Below are positions 19,250 through 29,237 of a stretch of DNA of 36,094 bases, piece after piece. Source of the stretch: Basidiobolus meristosporus CBS 931.73 (taxonomy: Eukaryota; Basidiobolomycota; Basidiobolomycetes; Basidiobolales; Basidiobolaceae); the NCBI GenBank assembly GCA_002104905.1, contig MCFE01000791.1, positions 1 through 36,094 on the forward strand, given 5' to 3'. Made by a program: the position numbers and the translations under genes. The notes beneath the pieces are model-generated. The model was given only the letters and a program-made list of their open reading frames with translations, had not been told where the DNA came from and did not search any database. How positions within the stretch are numbered: the stretch's first letter is position 1; every line of letters starts with the position of its first letter.

Positions 19250-20777
19250 GGTGCATCTTTTGTGCGACAAGTGAGCTTTATCACCCACAAGACCATCCGG
19301 ATTGAGGTGGTCTACTGGGGAGGCTGACCCGAACACCATCAATAGTGGTGCAGTATCCACCCCCACCCCCATATATCACTGGTCAAGCATACTGCTATTC
19401 ATTGGGCTTTTCGAGATGAATTGTGTAGCCTGGCCCTAAATGTGCCATTCCTCTCCCTACTGGAGTGTTCAGCCTGATGTTATTAGTAATCCAGGACTCG
19501 GTTCAGCTATTGAGCACTAAGAGATCAGCTTTGCTCTCGGCTATTATTTCTAAATATGTAATGGCGCACCATACCTCAGCTGCTCTCAAATGCGATAACT
19601 AGCCTACCCAGATCCTTTACTACCTAAATGCATATCTCATACACTGAAGTAATGATGGGGAAATTCCTCAAAGTTTCAGGTTATAACCGTTAAGTGGGAA
19701 AGTATCATCCATACCCTTTGAACTCTTAGATTCTAGGGTACTGGGATATTTGAATAATGGCCTATTACCGTGTTAGTTATCGAATTTGAGTCTTGGTCTT
19801 ACTTGACAGTTTCCTTCTTATTAGCTGGGAGACATTTACTCAGGAGAAATGAACCGAAAATTCTTTCTATTGGAATAGTAATATATGCAGAGGTAAGTTG
19901 TTGTGTAATCAGTGATGAAGATTACCGAAGTTGTATGGGATAGAGCTAGACATCGAGCCGTAATTTTCTGGCTGTGTACTAAAATGAAGATAAAATTCAC
20001 TGTCATGGTACCCTAAGAGATACCAAAGAAAGGTGCTTTTCTTCAACAAGAATCCCGCTTTAGGGGGCCTTAAAGTACCAAAGGTAAAGGCGATTGTATG
20101 TCTGTAGAATTCTGGCTTCAATAAAATTACATTGTCAAATGGATTAGATTGCAAATCATTACTTGATTGCGGTCAGGTACAAACTAGGTGAAGCGGGTAA
20201 AGCCGTTTGGCGTGTATTCAAGTCATATAACCAGAGGATCGCTGCCATTACTTTCTATCTTGTATAGCAGATACTAAGGAATCCCAAGGGTATAAAATCC
20301 AATGTCTAGTCATACACCAAGTTGTCGCATATTGCAATCGCCCAGCACTTGTATTAGCAAAGTGTTTATTTTCGTAAATCCGGACCGCATCTCTGTTGGC
20401 GTGGGCCCCAAACAAGTCATATGGGCAATTTTTTCGGAAAGAATGGGGTTTTCCGTGGTCTAAATAACAGTAGAAGTAGATGCTCTGCCTCATATGGCGC
20501 AAACCGAGTGACAGAAAAAGTGGATTTCGGTTGGGTGTTTTGATCCGAACTGAACAAAGAGAGTGGGGGATCGGTAAATACATTAAAAATCAAACATTGA
20601 AGAGTTCCGCTCGACGTTTACGACAATCGTGAATGTGAGCCAACTATGTGAATTTGCGTATCGATACTTCAGAGATACGGCTGTGATTGGTTCGCTACAG
20701 TGGAACGTTAGTGGTTTTTATGTGATACAGGGCGACCTAACCACTTCGACTCTTATGCATTGCTGAGGAAATGCTGG
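19250..20777. other. Spacer between killer-toxin copies 1 and 2
   Basis: The first ~350 bases are repeat-unit sequence shared with copies 2 and 4 (for example GGGCTTTTCGAGATG...GTGTAGCCTGGC). The middle is unique. 20620-20760 is a diverged block that recurs before copies 3, 4 and 5. The minus-strand frame 20248-20583 starts at ATG (111 codons) but resembles nothing; it is noted only as a possible relic. Confidence 0.45.
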
Positions 20778-21030
20778 GTACAATTGGCATTTTAAGACTT
20801 GTTCTGTTGATAGACTTATATAGGACCATTGTGTGACCTTGTTCATATGCTGGATAAGGGCCTCGCAATATACTACAACCTACCTAATGCTGGGCATGAC
20901 TGCTGATGATAATCAGGGAGGTCTACAGAAACCACTATTCTTTACTATGACACTTGGTATTGCATTCCGGATTGACTTTATTTCAAGGTAACTGTTCTCG
21001 CCAATTGGATAAGCCCACAGCAATCATGAT

Positions 21031-21429
21031 TTAGCTACAGTTCCCAACATAGTTGACAGTCAGCTCGCCATGGTTGACGTCATTATCCCCAGGATAGCCC
21101 AGTGGCACACTGCCACACACATTGCAGCCATGGTTCTGCAATTCGTGGAGTAGTGAGCATGCCTTGGAGGCAGTGATGGAGCTGCCGGTCTTCTGGGTGA
21201 AGGCGGCAATGCCACCAAGGATATGGCAGTTGGTTGCGATTCTTACCCCGGGTCCATAGATGTTCCCACCAGGAAGACTGCAGACCTTAGCCACGAGTTG
21301 GTTCAGACTATTTCCAGTGGTGGCGCATTCACTACTCCCGCGGCAATTGATGCCAAGGGCGTCGACCTGAGTCAAGAGCACCATGCTAAGGATGGCGGCG
21401 ATTCCAGCAGTAACGGTTGAGGCTTTCAT
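21031..21429 (-). CDS. Kp4-family killer toxin-like secreted protein, copy 2
   Basis: Same 132-residue architecture as copy 1 (signal peptide, eight-cysteine Kp4 domain). It differs by Ala at residue 11 and by Thr for Ser at residue 86, the only copy with that change. TATA box at 21479-21485 and AATAAA at 20977-20982 are at the same offsets as in copy 1. The upstream leader has two private substitutions, but the promoter block is otherwise the same. Intact frame. Confidence 0.9.
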   Translation of the reverse strand: MKASTVTAGIAAILSMVLLTQVDALGINCRGSSECATTGNSLNQLVAKVCSLPGGNIYGPGVRIATNCHILGGIAAFTQKTGSSITASKACSLLHELQNHGCNVCGSVPLGYPGDNDVNHGELTVNYVGNCS

Positions 21430-21478
21430 GTCGAAGTGCGGCTATCGATTGATGGTCGTTGAGAGTCGGGACGGCACC

Positions 21479-21485
21479 TTATATA
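21479..21485 (-). promoter_or_regulatory. TATA box, killer-toxin copy 2
   Basis: TATATAA, 50 nt upstream of the ATG. Confidence 0.65.
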
Positions 21486-22018
21486 CCCAAGCCATTGCCA
21501 ACAGACTGAGCATAGCCCACGCCTTGACGGCTTGCTCGTGGATGGACTGCATTGACGAAAATCATATACAAAATAGGCGCGGCAGGAAGTCGAGTGTTTT
21601 TCCGTTCCATGTCACCTAGGTGCATCTTTTGTGCGACAAGTGAGCTTTATCACCCACAAGGCCATCCGGATTGAGGTGGTCTGCTGGGGAGGCTGACCTG
21701 AACACCATCAATAGTGGTGCAGTATCCCCACTCACCCTCATATAATACTGGTCAAAAATACTGCTATTCATTGGGCTTTTCGAGATGGATTGTGTAGCCT
21801 GGCCCTAAATGTGCCATTCCTCTCCCTACTGGAGTGTTCAGCCTGATGTAATTAGTAAGCCGGAACCTGGATCTGCTGTTGCTCTACCTGTAGTTAGGTT
21901 TGCCCCGGCTATTATTTCTAAACATGTGATCATGGATCAGGAACTGACTATTCCACAATGTGATGGGATGCTCTATCCGATCATTTACAATCTTACTTTA
22001 TATTGCATATTCTGAACC

Positions 22019-22042
22019 ATATAATAATAATAATAATAATAA
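22019..22042 (+). repeat. (TAA)n microsatellite
   Basis: Seven ATA/TAA units at the right edge of the copy 2 duplicated segment. They are absent from the copy 4 segment at the matching place, so the duplication boundary coincides with the microsatellite. Confidence 0.8.
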
Positions 22043-22800
22043 AGGAATTCATCCAAGTTTCATATTAACGCATCTAAGTGAAGAAATATCATCATTTTCT
22101 TTTGAGCTCTGGGAGCCCATGATATATGGTTACTAGAGTATTTAAAGATTGACACGGTTACCCAGTTTGTGTTTGAGTCTGTGCAGCTAATTCTGCTTCT
22201 ATAGCACAGCTAGCCATCATAACACAGTAATTTTGTTCAGATTAGAGCTTAGCAAAGTCGATATACGAGATCCGGAGTTTTGATCGCAGCGCAGAGAGCT
22301 TGGCATCCAGGCCAAACAATATTATTACATAGAGAAAAGCCAAGGCAAACTGGTGTTGTCAGACAAAGCTGGGCCGTGTAGCCGTAGGGATCAGCAGTAA
22401 TGGCAGCTTCATTTAAAATCAATGCAGAAGTTTGAATATTATTTTTCAGCCAGTGTTGACGATGCTGAAGCAAGTTAGAAAGTGACAGATTGGCAAATGC
22501 TGCATAATAAAATCATAGAGCAGTTCGACTCAACTTTGGCGAGAACAATAAATTCGAGTGGTCTAGATAATTTTGCGTTTCGATGTTTCAAAGAGACGGC
22601 TGTAACTGGTAAATTACTGAAGAATGTTGGTGGTTTTCATGTGATACAGGGCGATCTAATCACCTTGGCACACATATATTGCTGAAAAAATTCTTGTAAC
22701 CCGAATGTACTACAGCTTGAGTAATGCTGGACATGACCACTGATGAAAATTAATCAGATCTACAGAAACCACTTTCCTTTAATACTCCACTTGGTATTGC
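22043..22800. other. Spacer between killer-toxin copies 2 and 3
   Basis: No supported gene. The block at about 22485-22690 (GCTGCATAATAAAATCATAG, then GATACAGGGCGAT) is homologous to blocks before copies 2, 4 and 5. Confidence 0.5.
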
Positions 22801-22867
22801 ATTTCAGATTGACTTTATTTCAAGGTGACTACTCTCGCCAATTGGATAAGCCCACAGCAATCATGAT

Positions 22868-23266
22868 TTAGCTACAGTTCCCAACATAGTTGACAGTCAG
22901 CTCGCCATGGTTGACGTCATTATCCCCGGGATAGCCCAGTGGCACACTGCCACACACATTGCAGCCATGGTTCTGCAATTCGTGGAGTAGTGAGCATGCC
23001 TTGGAGGCAGAGATGGAGCTGCCGGTCTTCTGGGTGAAGGCGGCAATGCCACCAAGGATATGGCAGTTGGTTGCGATTCTTACCCCGGGTCCATAGATGT
23101 TCCCACCAGGAAGACTGCAGACCTTAGCTACGAGTTGGTTCAGACTATTTCCAGTGGTGGCGCATTCACTACTCCCGCGGCAATTGATGCCAAGGGCGTC
23201 GACCTGAGTCAAGAGCACCATGCTAAGGATGGCGGCGATTCCAGCAGTAACGGTTGAGGCTTTCAT
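22868..23266 (-). CDS. Kp4-family killer toxin-like secreted protein, copy 3
   Basis: Same 132-residue secreted Kp4-type protein; its amino-acid sequence is identical to that of copy 4. TATA box at 23316-23322. It carries the CCC (Pro) and GTA (Val) synonymous variants shared with copy 4, but the CGC (Arg) variant shared with copy 2, a mosaic state. Intact frame with conserved promoter and 3' signals. Confidence 0.9.
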   Translation of the reverse strand: MKASTVTAGIAAILSMVLLTQVDALGINCRGSSECATTGNSLNQLVAKVCSLPGGNIYGPGVRIATNCHILGGIAAFTQKTGSSISASKACSLLHELQNHGCNVCGSVPLGYPGDNDVNHGELTVNYVGNCS

Positions 23267-23315
23267 GTCGAAGTGCGGCTATCGGTTGATGGTCTTTGAG
23301 AGTCGGGACGGCACC

Positions 23316-23322
23316 TTATATA
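23316..23322 (-). promoter_or_regulatory. TATA box, killer-toxin copy 3
   Basis: TATATAA, 50 nt upstream of the ATG. Confidence 0.65.
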
Positions 23323-23528
23323 CCCAAGCCATTGCCAACAGACTGAGCATAGCCCACGCCTTGACGGCTTGCTGGTGGATGGACTGCATTGACGAAAATC
23401 ATATACAAAATAGGCGCGGCAGGAAGTGGAGCATTTTTCCGTTCCATGTCACCTAGGTGCACCTTTTGTACGACAACTGAGTTTATCCACACCAACATCC
23501 CTACATGACTGGTTAATTGCATTGCTAT

Positions 23529-23559
23529 TCATATATATATATATATATATATATATACA
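23529..23559 (+). repeat. (AT)n microsatellite
   Basis: About 15 AT units. Homology of the copy 3 unit to the other units becomes poor around this tract. Confidence 0.85.
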
Positions 23560-24470
23560 GCATAGCCCTAAGCTCACTACACAACTCACTACCGTAGTGT
23601 TGAGCCGATGTGCATGGCGATCCAGGACTCGGCACTGCCATTGCGCACTAAGAGATCAGTTTTGCTCCCGGCTATTATTTCTAAGTAAGTGACAGCACAC
23701 CATGCTTTTTCTGTTTTAGAATGCGATAGCAAGCCTCCCCACAGCCTTGACTACCAGATCGCCTGTCCAATATTCTGAAGCAATCATTGGAAAATTCATG
23801 CAAGTTTCAGATTATCACCAATACCATTCGAACTCTTGAATTGCAGGTTACATAGGCAATAAAGCGGTTAAAGACTGACTTGGTTGCTGTTTTATAAAAT
23901 AAGTTGAGCTTGAAACACTGCTAGACATAGTCGGAGCAAGAAGAGCCAGTAGAAGCAAGCTCAAAAGGCAGTAGCAACGACTCATCACCCTAAATTATTT
24001 AAGATATTTGAACTAATTTATATCACTTCATTGTATTGTAGATGTAAAATCAATGGCATGAGACTTTAAATATGTACTCACAGTATATAGACAGCAAAGG
24101 TGGATTCCACAAAAGAAAGGCGTTAAAATGTGCGACTCTAACTGGTTACTATCATGGACGAATCGGGGAGTGTTTAGGAATCGGCTTTGTATATGAGGCT
24201 ACTAGCCATATTTGGCGATTATGGCGCATGGTGAGCTACCTTTCCTCATACATAGCCTCCGCATGGACCAAACCAAATGCCAGACAGAGCGGGTCTAGGT
24301 CAGGTGATTCGATCCCGACGATCGTAAGACAACGCTGTATCAGCAAGTACTTCAAAATATTAAAGTTTTCAGAGATTTGACTGTGATTGGCACATTATAG
24401 TGAAAGACTAGTAGTTTTCATATACTGCATACTGATCTACCCTCCTGGGTATTCCTGAGGATATATCGAG
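23560..24470. other. Spacer between killer-toxin copies 3 and 4
   Basis: 23620-23700 is repeat-unit sequence (GATCCAGGACTCGG...ATTATTTCTAA) shared with copy 1. The rest is largely unique. A plus-strand ATG frame (24072-24380, 102 codons) overlaps the degenerate shared block and has no family resemblance, so I do not call it a gene. Confidence 0.45.
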
Positions 24471-24722
24471 TACAATTTGCATTTTAAGACTTGTTCTGTT
24501 GATAGACTTATATAGGACCATTGTGTGACCTTGTTCATATGCTGGATAAGGGCCTCGCAATATACTACAACTTGCCTAATGCTGGGCATGACTGCTGATG
24601 AGAATCAGCCAGGTCTACAGAAACCACTATTCTTTACTACGACACTTGGTATTGCATTCCGGATTGACTTTATTTCAAGGTGACTGCTCTCGCCAATTGG
24701 ATAAGCCCACAGCAATCATGAT

Positions 24723-25121
24723 TTAGCTACAGTTCCCAACATAGTTGACAGTCAGCTCGCCATGGTTGACGTCATTATCCCCGGGATAGCCCAGTGGCAC
24801 ACTGCCACACACATTGCAGCCATGGTTCTGCAATTCGTGGAGTAGTGAGCATGCCTTGGAGGCAGAGATGGAGCTGCCGGTCTTCTGGGTGAAGGCGGCA
24901 ATGCCACCAAGGATATGGCAGTTGGTTGCGATTCTTACCCCGGGTCCATAGATGTTCCCACCAGGAAGACTGCAGACCTTAGCTACGAGTTGGTTCAGAC
25001 TATTTCCAGTGGTGGCGCATTCACTACTCCCACGGCAATTGATGCCAAGGGCGTCGACCTGAGTCAAGAGCACCATGCTAAGGATGGCGGCGATTCCAGC
25101 AGTAACGGTTGAGGCTTTCAT
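24723..25121 (-). CDS. Kp4-family killer toxin-like secreted protein, copy 4
   Basis: Same 132-residue secreted Kp4-type protein, identical in sequence to copy 3. The 5' leader has a one-base deletion (GTGCGCTATC for GTGCGGCTATC), so the TATA box (25170-25176) is 49 rather than 50 nt from the ATG. Although its flanks match copy 2, three of its coding-region variants match copy 3 instead, suggesting conversion of the gene body. Intact frame. Confidence 0.9.
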   Translation of the reverse strand: MKASTVTAGIAAILSMVLLTQVDALGINCRGSSECATTGNSLNQLVAKVCSLPGGNIYGPGVRIATNCHILGGIAAFTQKTGSSISASKACSLLHELQNHGCNVCGSVPLGYPGDNDVNHGELTVNYVGNCS

Positions 25122-25169
25122 GTCGAAGTGCGCTATCGGTTGATGGTCTTTGAGAGTCGGGACGGCACC

Positions 25170-25176
25170 TTATATA
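25170..25176 (-). promoter_or_regulatory. TATA box, killer-toxin copy 4
   Basis: TATATAA, 49 nt upstream of the ATG. Confidence 0.65.
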
Positions 25177-25710
25177 CCCAAGCCATTGCCAACAGACTGA
25201 GCATAGCCCACGCCTTGACGGCTTGCTCGTGGATGGACTGCATTGACGAAAATCATATACAAAATAGGCGCGGCAGGAAGTCGAGTGTTTTTCCGTTCCA
25301 TGTCACCTAGGTGCATCTTTTGTGCGACAAGTGAGCTTTATCACCCACAAGGCCATCCGGATTGAGGTGGTCTGCTGGGGAGGCTGACCTGAACACCATC
25401 AATAGTGGTGCAGTATCCCCACTCACCCTCATATAATACTGGTCAAAAATACTGCTATTCATTGGGCTTTTCGAGATGGATTGTGTAGCCTGGCCCTAAA
25501 TGTGCCATTCCTCTCCCTACTGGAGTGTTCAGCCTGATGTAATTAGTAAGCCGGAACCTGGATCTGCTATTGCTCTCCCTGTAGTTAGGTTTGCCCCGGC
25601 TATTATTTCTAAACATGTGATCATGGATTAGGAATTGACTATTCCGCAATGTGATGGGATGCTATATCCGATCATTTACAATCTTATTTTATGTTGTATC
25701 CTTTGAAACC

Positions 25711-27180
25711 ATGTTGTGTTACAGGTCTTGAAATACTCCCATCTTTAAGTGTAGGGATAGCTGAACTGGTAGCAATGTGCATCAGCCTGATTTTCGGGAC
25801 TGCGGAACTATACGAACTAGATTGAGCGGGAACAGTAGTATGCTATAATGATACAATAATCGATCGAGCCTGAGGTGCCGTCAGGCGTGATTGGATGATG
25901 AATGGCCCGGAAAGCCAGGTCTATAGGGTCAGCAGGATACCGATGTCGTTGCATGATACTTGCAACAAACAGCTGGGGGGGGGGTGAAGAAATCCTCTGT
26001 AAGTGATTAGCTGCATCTTAAGTCGTCAAGTACCATATTTGGGTAATATGACAGATGTCTAGACATGCTCTTCTGATTAACAAATACCCATCAACGACCA
26101 GTCAGAATTAACTAATAATCTACAACAGGCATTGACCACCCCGCAAACCATTGAACAACACCCGTCTTCATTAAATCAGGTTATTGCGTTTGCCAGCCAC
26201 GACGAAATAACCATTGGAAATTCTCGAATGTTTGACGAAGTTGAACATGAACACATTTACCCGTTGATCATGGCTTTATACCTACTCACAATATGGGGAA
26301 CAAGACTAAAAGTAATCCACCATCACATCCCTTTCTCTAAAAAGATGTCTATAACCGTATTCCAACGCAAATTCACAATCTACCTCAGCCCATGCCAACA
26401 TATGCAACGATACAAATACAAACAAACCAACTTTTAGCGAGATATGAAATACACAGACCGGAATAGTACTGACCCAAAGTGATTACACACACACATCAAC
26501 CACGATGAAACAATAGTACACCTGATATAAATCACACCAACCAAACCCATAATAAACAATGGCCATCTAAGCTCTTCTGATTAAGAAACAGCCTCCCCAT
26601 TTACCCAAACCAAGCAGCTTACAATCCACAATATTCTTGATCGATTATTTCATAAGAGCTCATGGGAGACAGAAAAAGTTGGATAGTAAACGTTGTTAAG
26701 TTAGGCGCTGAATCAATGCTGTATAGCAAATATAAATTCTGAAGAAATGTAGAACAGTTGAAATCACTAACTCTGAGCAATATTCCCTCGTACATAACCA
26801 TGGCACGAATCGAATTAAATACAGGAAAAATTTTGTTCTGTTGGGTGACTCGATCCCATCCGAAGAAAACGGCAGATCAGCGAATGCTGTAGAGTAAAAT
26901 CATCGGAGAGTTCGACACGCCATATTTGACAACCATGCATTCAAGTGAAAAATACGATTTTGGTTTCAATGCTTCGAAGATATGGCTGCGATTGGAGCAT
27001 GACTTTGGCATATTAGTAGATTTGATGTTTTACAGGTTGATAAAGTGGGCTCAGGGCATGTACATGACATAAAAGGCTGGATATAATTGGCAAGCAATCC
27101 ACATGACCCGGCTTATTCTGTTGATAGGCTCTGTGGGGCAGTGCATGACCTTCTTCACATGCTGGATGAGGGTCTCGTAA
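25711..27180. other. Spacer between killer-toxin copies 4 and 5
   Basis: Holds a 10-G run near 25975, a compositionally odd A/C-rich insert flanked by 14-bp direct repeats (26067-26584), and at 26840-27040 the degenerate block found before other copies. No supported gene; the plus frame at 26132-26437 starts at TTG. Confidence 0.45.
26067..26584 (+). repeat. A/C-rich segment bounded by 14-bp direct repeats
   Basis: GCTCTTCTGATTAA occurs at 26067-26080 and 26571-26584. The segment between is poor in G on the plus strand, unlike its surroundings. It could be an insertion or a degenerate element; no coding domain was recognised. Confidence 0.35.
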
Positions 27181-27342
27181 CATGCTACAACTTGCGTAAT
27201 GCTGGGCATGACTGCTGATGAGAATCAGCCAGGTCTACAGAAACCACTATTCTTTACTACGACACTTGGTATTGCATTCCAGATTGACTTTATTTCAAGG
27301 TGACTGCTCTCGCCAATTGGATAAGCCCACAGCAATCATGAT

Positions 27343-27741
27343 TTAGCTACAGTTCCCAACATAGTTGACAGTCAGCTCGCCATGGTTGACGTCATTATCC
27401 CCGGGATAGCCCAGTGGCACACTGCCACACACATTGCAGCCATGGTTCTGCAATTCGTGGAGTAGTGAGCATGCCTTGGAGGCAGAGATGGAGCTGCCGG
27501 TCTTCTGGGTGAAGGCGGCAATGCCACCAAGGATATGGCAGTTGGTTGCGATTCTTACCCCGGGTCCATAGATGTTCCCACCAGGAAGACTGCAGACCTT
27601 AGCCACGAGTTGGTTCAGACTATTTCCAGTGGTGGCGCATTCACTACTCCCACGGCAATTGATGCCAAGGGCGTCGACCTGAGTCAAGAGCACCATGCTA
27701 AGGATGGCGGTGATTCCAGCAGTAATGGTTGAGGCTTTCAT
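27343..27741 (-). CDS. Kp4-family killer toxin-like secreted protein, copy 5
   Basis: Same 132-residue secreted Kp4-type protein. It has Ile for Val at residue 6 (signal peptide) and Thr at residue 11, the latter shared with copy 1 at the opposite end of the array. TATA box at 27791-27797 and AATAAA downstream at the usual offsets. Its upstream flank diverges from the other units after about 200 bp. Intact frame; the copy nearest the retroelement array. Confidence 0.9.
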   Translation of the reverse strand: MKASTITAGITAILSMVLLTQVDALGINCRGSSECATTGNSLNQLVAKVCSLPGGNIYGPGVRIATNCHILGGIAAFTQKTGSSISASKACSLLHELQNHGCNVCGSVPLGYPGDNDVNHGELTVNYVGNCS

Positions 27742-27790
27742 GTCGAAGTGCGGCTATCGGTTGATGGTCTTTGAGAGTCGGGACGGCACC

Positions 27791-27797
27791 TTATATA
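27791..27797 (-). promoter_or_regulatory. TATA box, killer-toxin copy 5
   Basis: TATATAA, 50 nt upstream of the ATG. Confidence 0.65.
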
Positions 27798-27929
27798 CCC
27801 AAGCCATTGCCAACAGACTGAGCATAGCCCACGCCTTGACGGCTTGCTGGTGGATGGACTGCATTGACGAAAATCATATACAAAATAGGCGCGGGAGGAA
27901 GTACAGGATTTCTGCGTTTCATGCCACCT

Positions 27930-28498
27930 AAGTGCACCTTTTGTACGACAAACGCGCTCTATTACTCACTAGACCATTTCCAATCACCTAACCCTATGGA
28001 GACTGATCCGAGTGTCACTAATGGTGATGCGGATTCAACATTTACTTCCCTACCGTTCGAGATGAGTTGCATACACTAATCCTATGCGCGCTATTCCATT
28101 TATTGCTGAAGATTTTAGCCTGATATAAATAGTTACATAGAACTTAATTTATATTGTGGCATATGTTTTGGCTGGTATCTCTGGACATATATTGGGGTAC
28201 CACACCCTTTCTATGGGGCAAGCAAGGTATACCGCTTTCCTTAATACTCTATATTAAACTGCTACGCTAGTTTCCCACTAATTATGTCTTTATGAATTAT
28301 CATGCGGCATTGGCTGGGGTAAATCCGGCACTGTTTGAATCAATTGAGTTAATCTGCTATAGGAATAAGTTTATCATCTATACCTCAGTGGAGAAAACAA
28401 ATGTTTGTTGGTTTGAAGTAGAATTTTTGGATACTGCCAACCCTGGTTTAATTAAACAAGCTGATGTAGTCTGTTAATTGTTGGTGCTGACAGCACAA
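27930..28498. other. Unique sequence between killer array and retroelement array
   Basis: Degenerate continuation of the killer repeat unit to about 28080, then AT-rich unique sequence. A short plus-strand ATG frame (28292-28477, 61 codons) has no recognisable domain. Confidence 0.45.
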
Positions 28499-28511
28499 GG
28501 GTTGGGGGGGG
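28499..28511 (+). repeat. Telomere-like G-rich tract at the left edge of the LINE array
   Basis: GGGTTGGGGGGGG joins unique sequence to the 3' tail of LINE copy D. It is a degenerate TTAGGG/TTGGGG form of the tract present at every array junction. Confidence 0.5.
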
Positions 28512-29113
28512 AGACAGTCACTAACAGGTGAAATCTTAATTTCAGTTGAAACAAAGAAGCCAGCCCTATTGTTGTAGGTTTGATATAAAGGTGTGTAGGT
28601 GAGAGGAATTTGTAGTAAGTTAATAAGGAGAGAAGATAGTTCTCAAGTGTTCAAGACACTGCTCAGTGGAAAGGGGGGTGGCAATAGAGGTAAGAATGAC
28701 TTGTGAACAACATTAATAAGGGGAATATGATCAGGATTGATATTCATCATAAAGGGGGTGTGCTGTTTCAGATATTGCTGCCAAAGGTCTGTCAAGTACC
28801 TCAGGTAGGCTAGCTTGGCTTTTATGACTGCAGAATATAATAAGCAAATTTCTTGACTTCAGGATCTCCAAGTATAGTTCAACAGCAGGAGCCAGGTAAA
28901 GTGTGGTGTGTTCTCTTCCATGTCTTAATCAGTGGGTTGTTGCAGTGGTGAAGTCTGAGATATAATCTGGTTCTAAGGTAGAGAAGTCTGATCTTATAGG
29001 GCATAAACCCAAAACAATCCAGAAACAGAGACCTGACAAGGAGGGTGAGAGAGGTACTGGAGAAGCATTGCAACTTGGACCAAAGCAGATTTCTGTCAAC
29101 TGAATCAAAGGCC
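28512..29113 (-). mobile_element. LINE copy D, 5'-truncated and internally deleted
   Basis: On the minus strand the copy starts in reverse-transcriptase motif A (AFDSVDRNLLWSKLQ), runs to LLVRSLFLD, then jumps directly to FGFMPYKIRLLY and continues to the 3' tail. Compared with copy F about 600 bp, including the FADD catalytic box, are missing. It ends in the AAAGATTTCACC-type tail and a C-run tract. Dead. Confidence 0.85.
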
Positions 29114-29131
29114 TTAGGGTTAGGGTTAGGG
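29114..29131 (+). repeat. Perfect (TTAGGG)3 at LINE junction D/C
   Basis: Three perfect telomere-type repeats lie between the 5'-truncated end of LINE D and the 3' tail of LINE C. The G-rich strand reads left to right. Confidence 0.9.
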
Positions 29132-29237
29132 GGAGGGAAAGTCACCAAGTTGGTGAAATCTTTATTTGAGTTAAGAACTAATCTAAGTACAAATAAAGAA
29201 GCCAATTAAGAGGTCTAGAACCTCTCTAATAAGTAAT

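Larger units (their letters stand above)
20778..22020 (-). repeat. 1.24-kb duplicated segment containing killer-toxin copy 2
   Basis: Aligns end to end by eye with 24471-25710 at high identity, from GTACAATT.GCATTTTAAGAC to the CGATCATTTACAATCTTA region. It marks a recent segmental duplication of copies 2 and 4. Confidence 0.75.
24471..25710 (-). repeat. 1.24-kb duplicated segment containing killer-toxin copy 4
   Basis: Partner of 20778-22020; scattered substitutions only. Confidence 0.75.

Noticed and set aside
18854-19250. Plus-strand open frames of 65 and 78 codons over and upstream of killer-toxin copy 1, repeated at every copy
   Set aside because: They are antisense shadows of the conserved toxin gene and its promoter; they recur only because the unit is duplicated.
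20248-20583. 111-codon minus-strand ATG frame in the killer spacer
   Set aside because: Protein-like but without recognised domain, signal peptide or conservation in other units; kept only as a note.
24300-24330. Box B-like GATTCGATCCC motif, with a similar one near 26850
   Set aside because: No tRNA fold and no box A at the right distance; both lie in the degenerate killer-array spacer block.
24072-24380. 102-codon plus-strand ATG frame
   Set aside because: Its second half covers the degenerate non-coding block shared with other spacers, and the frame is not conserved there.
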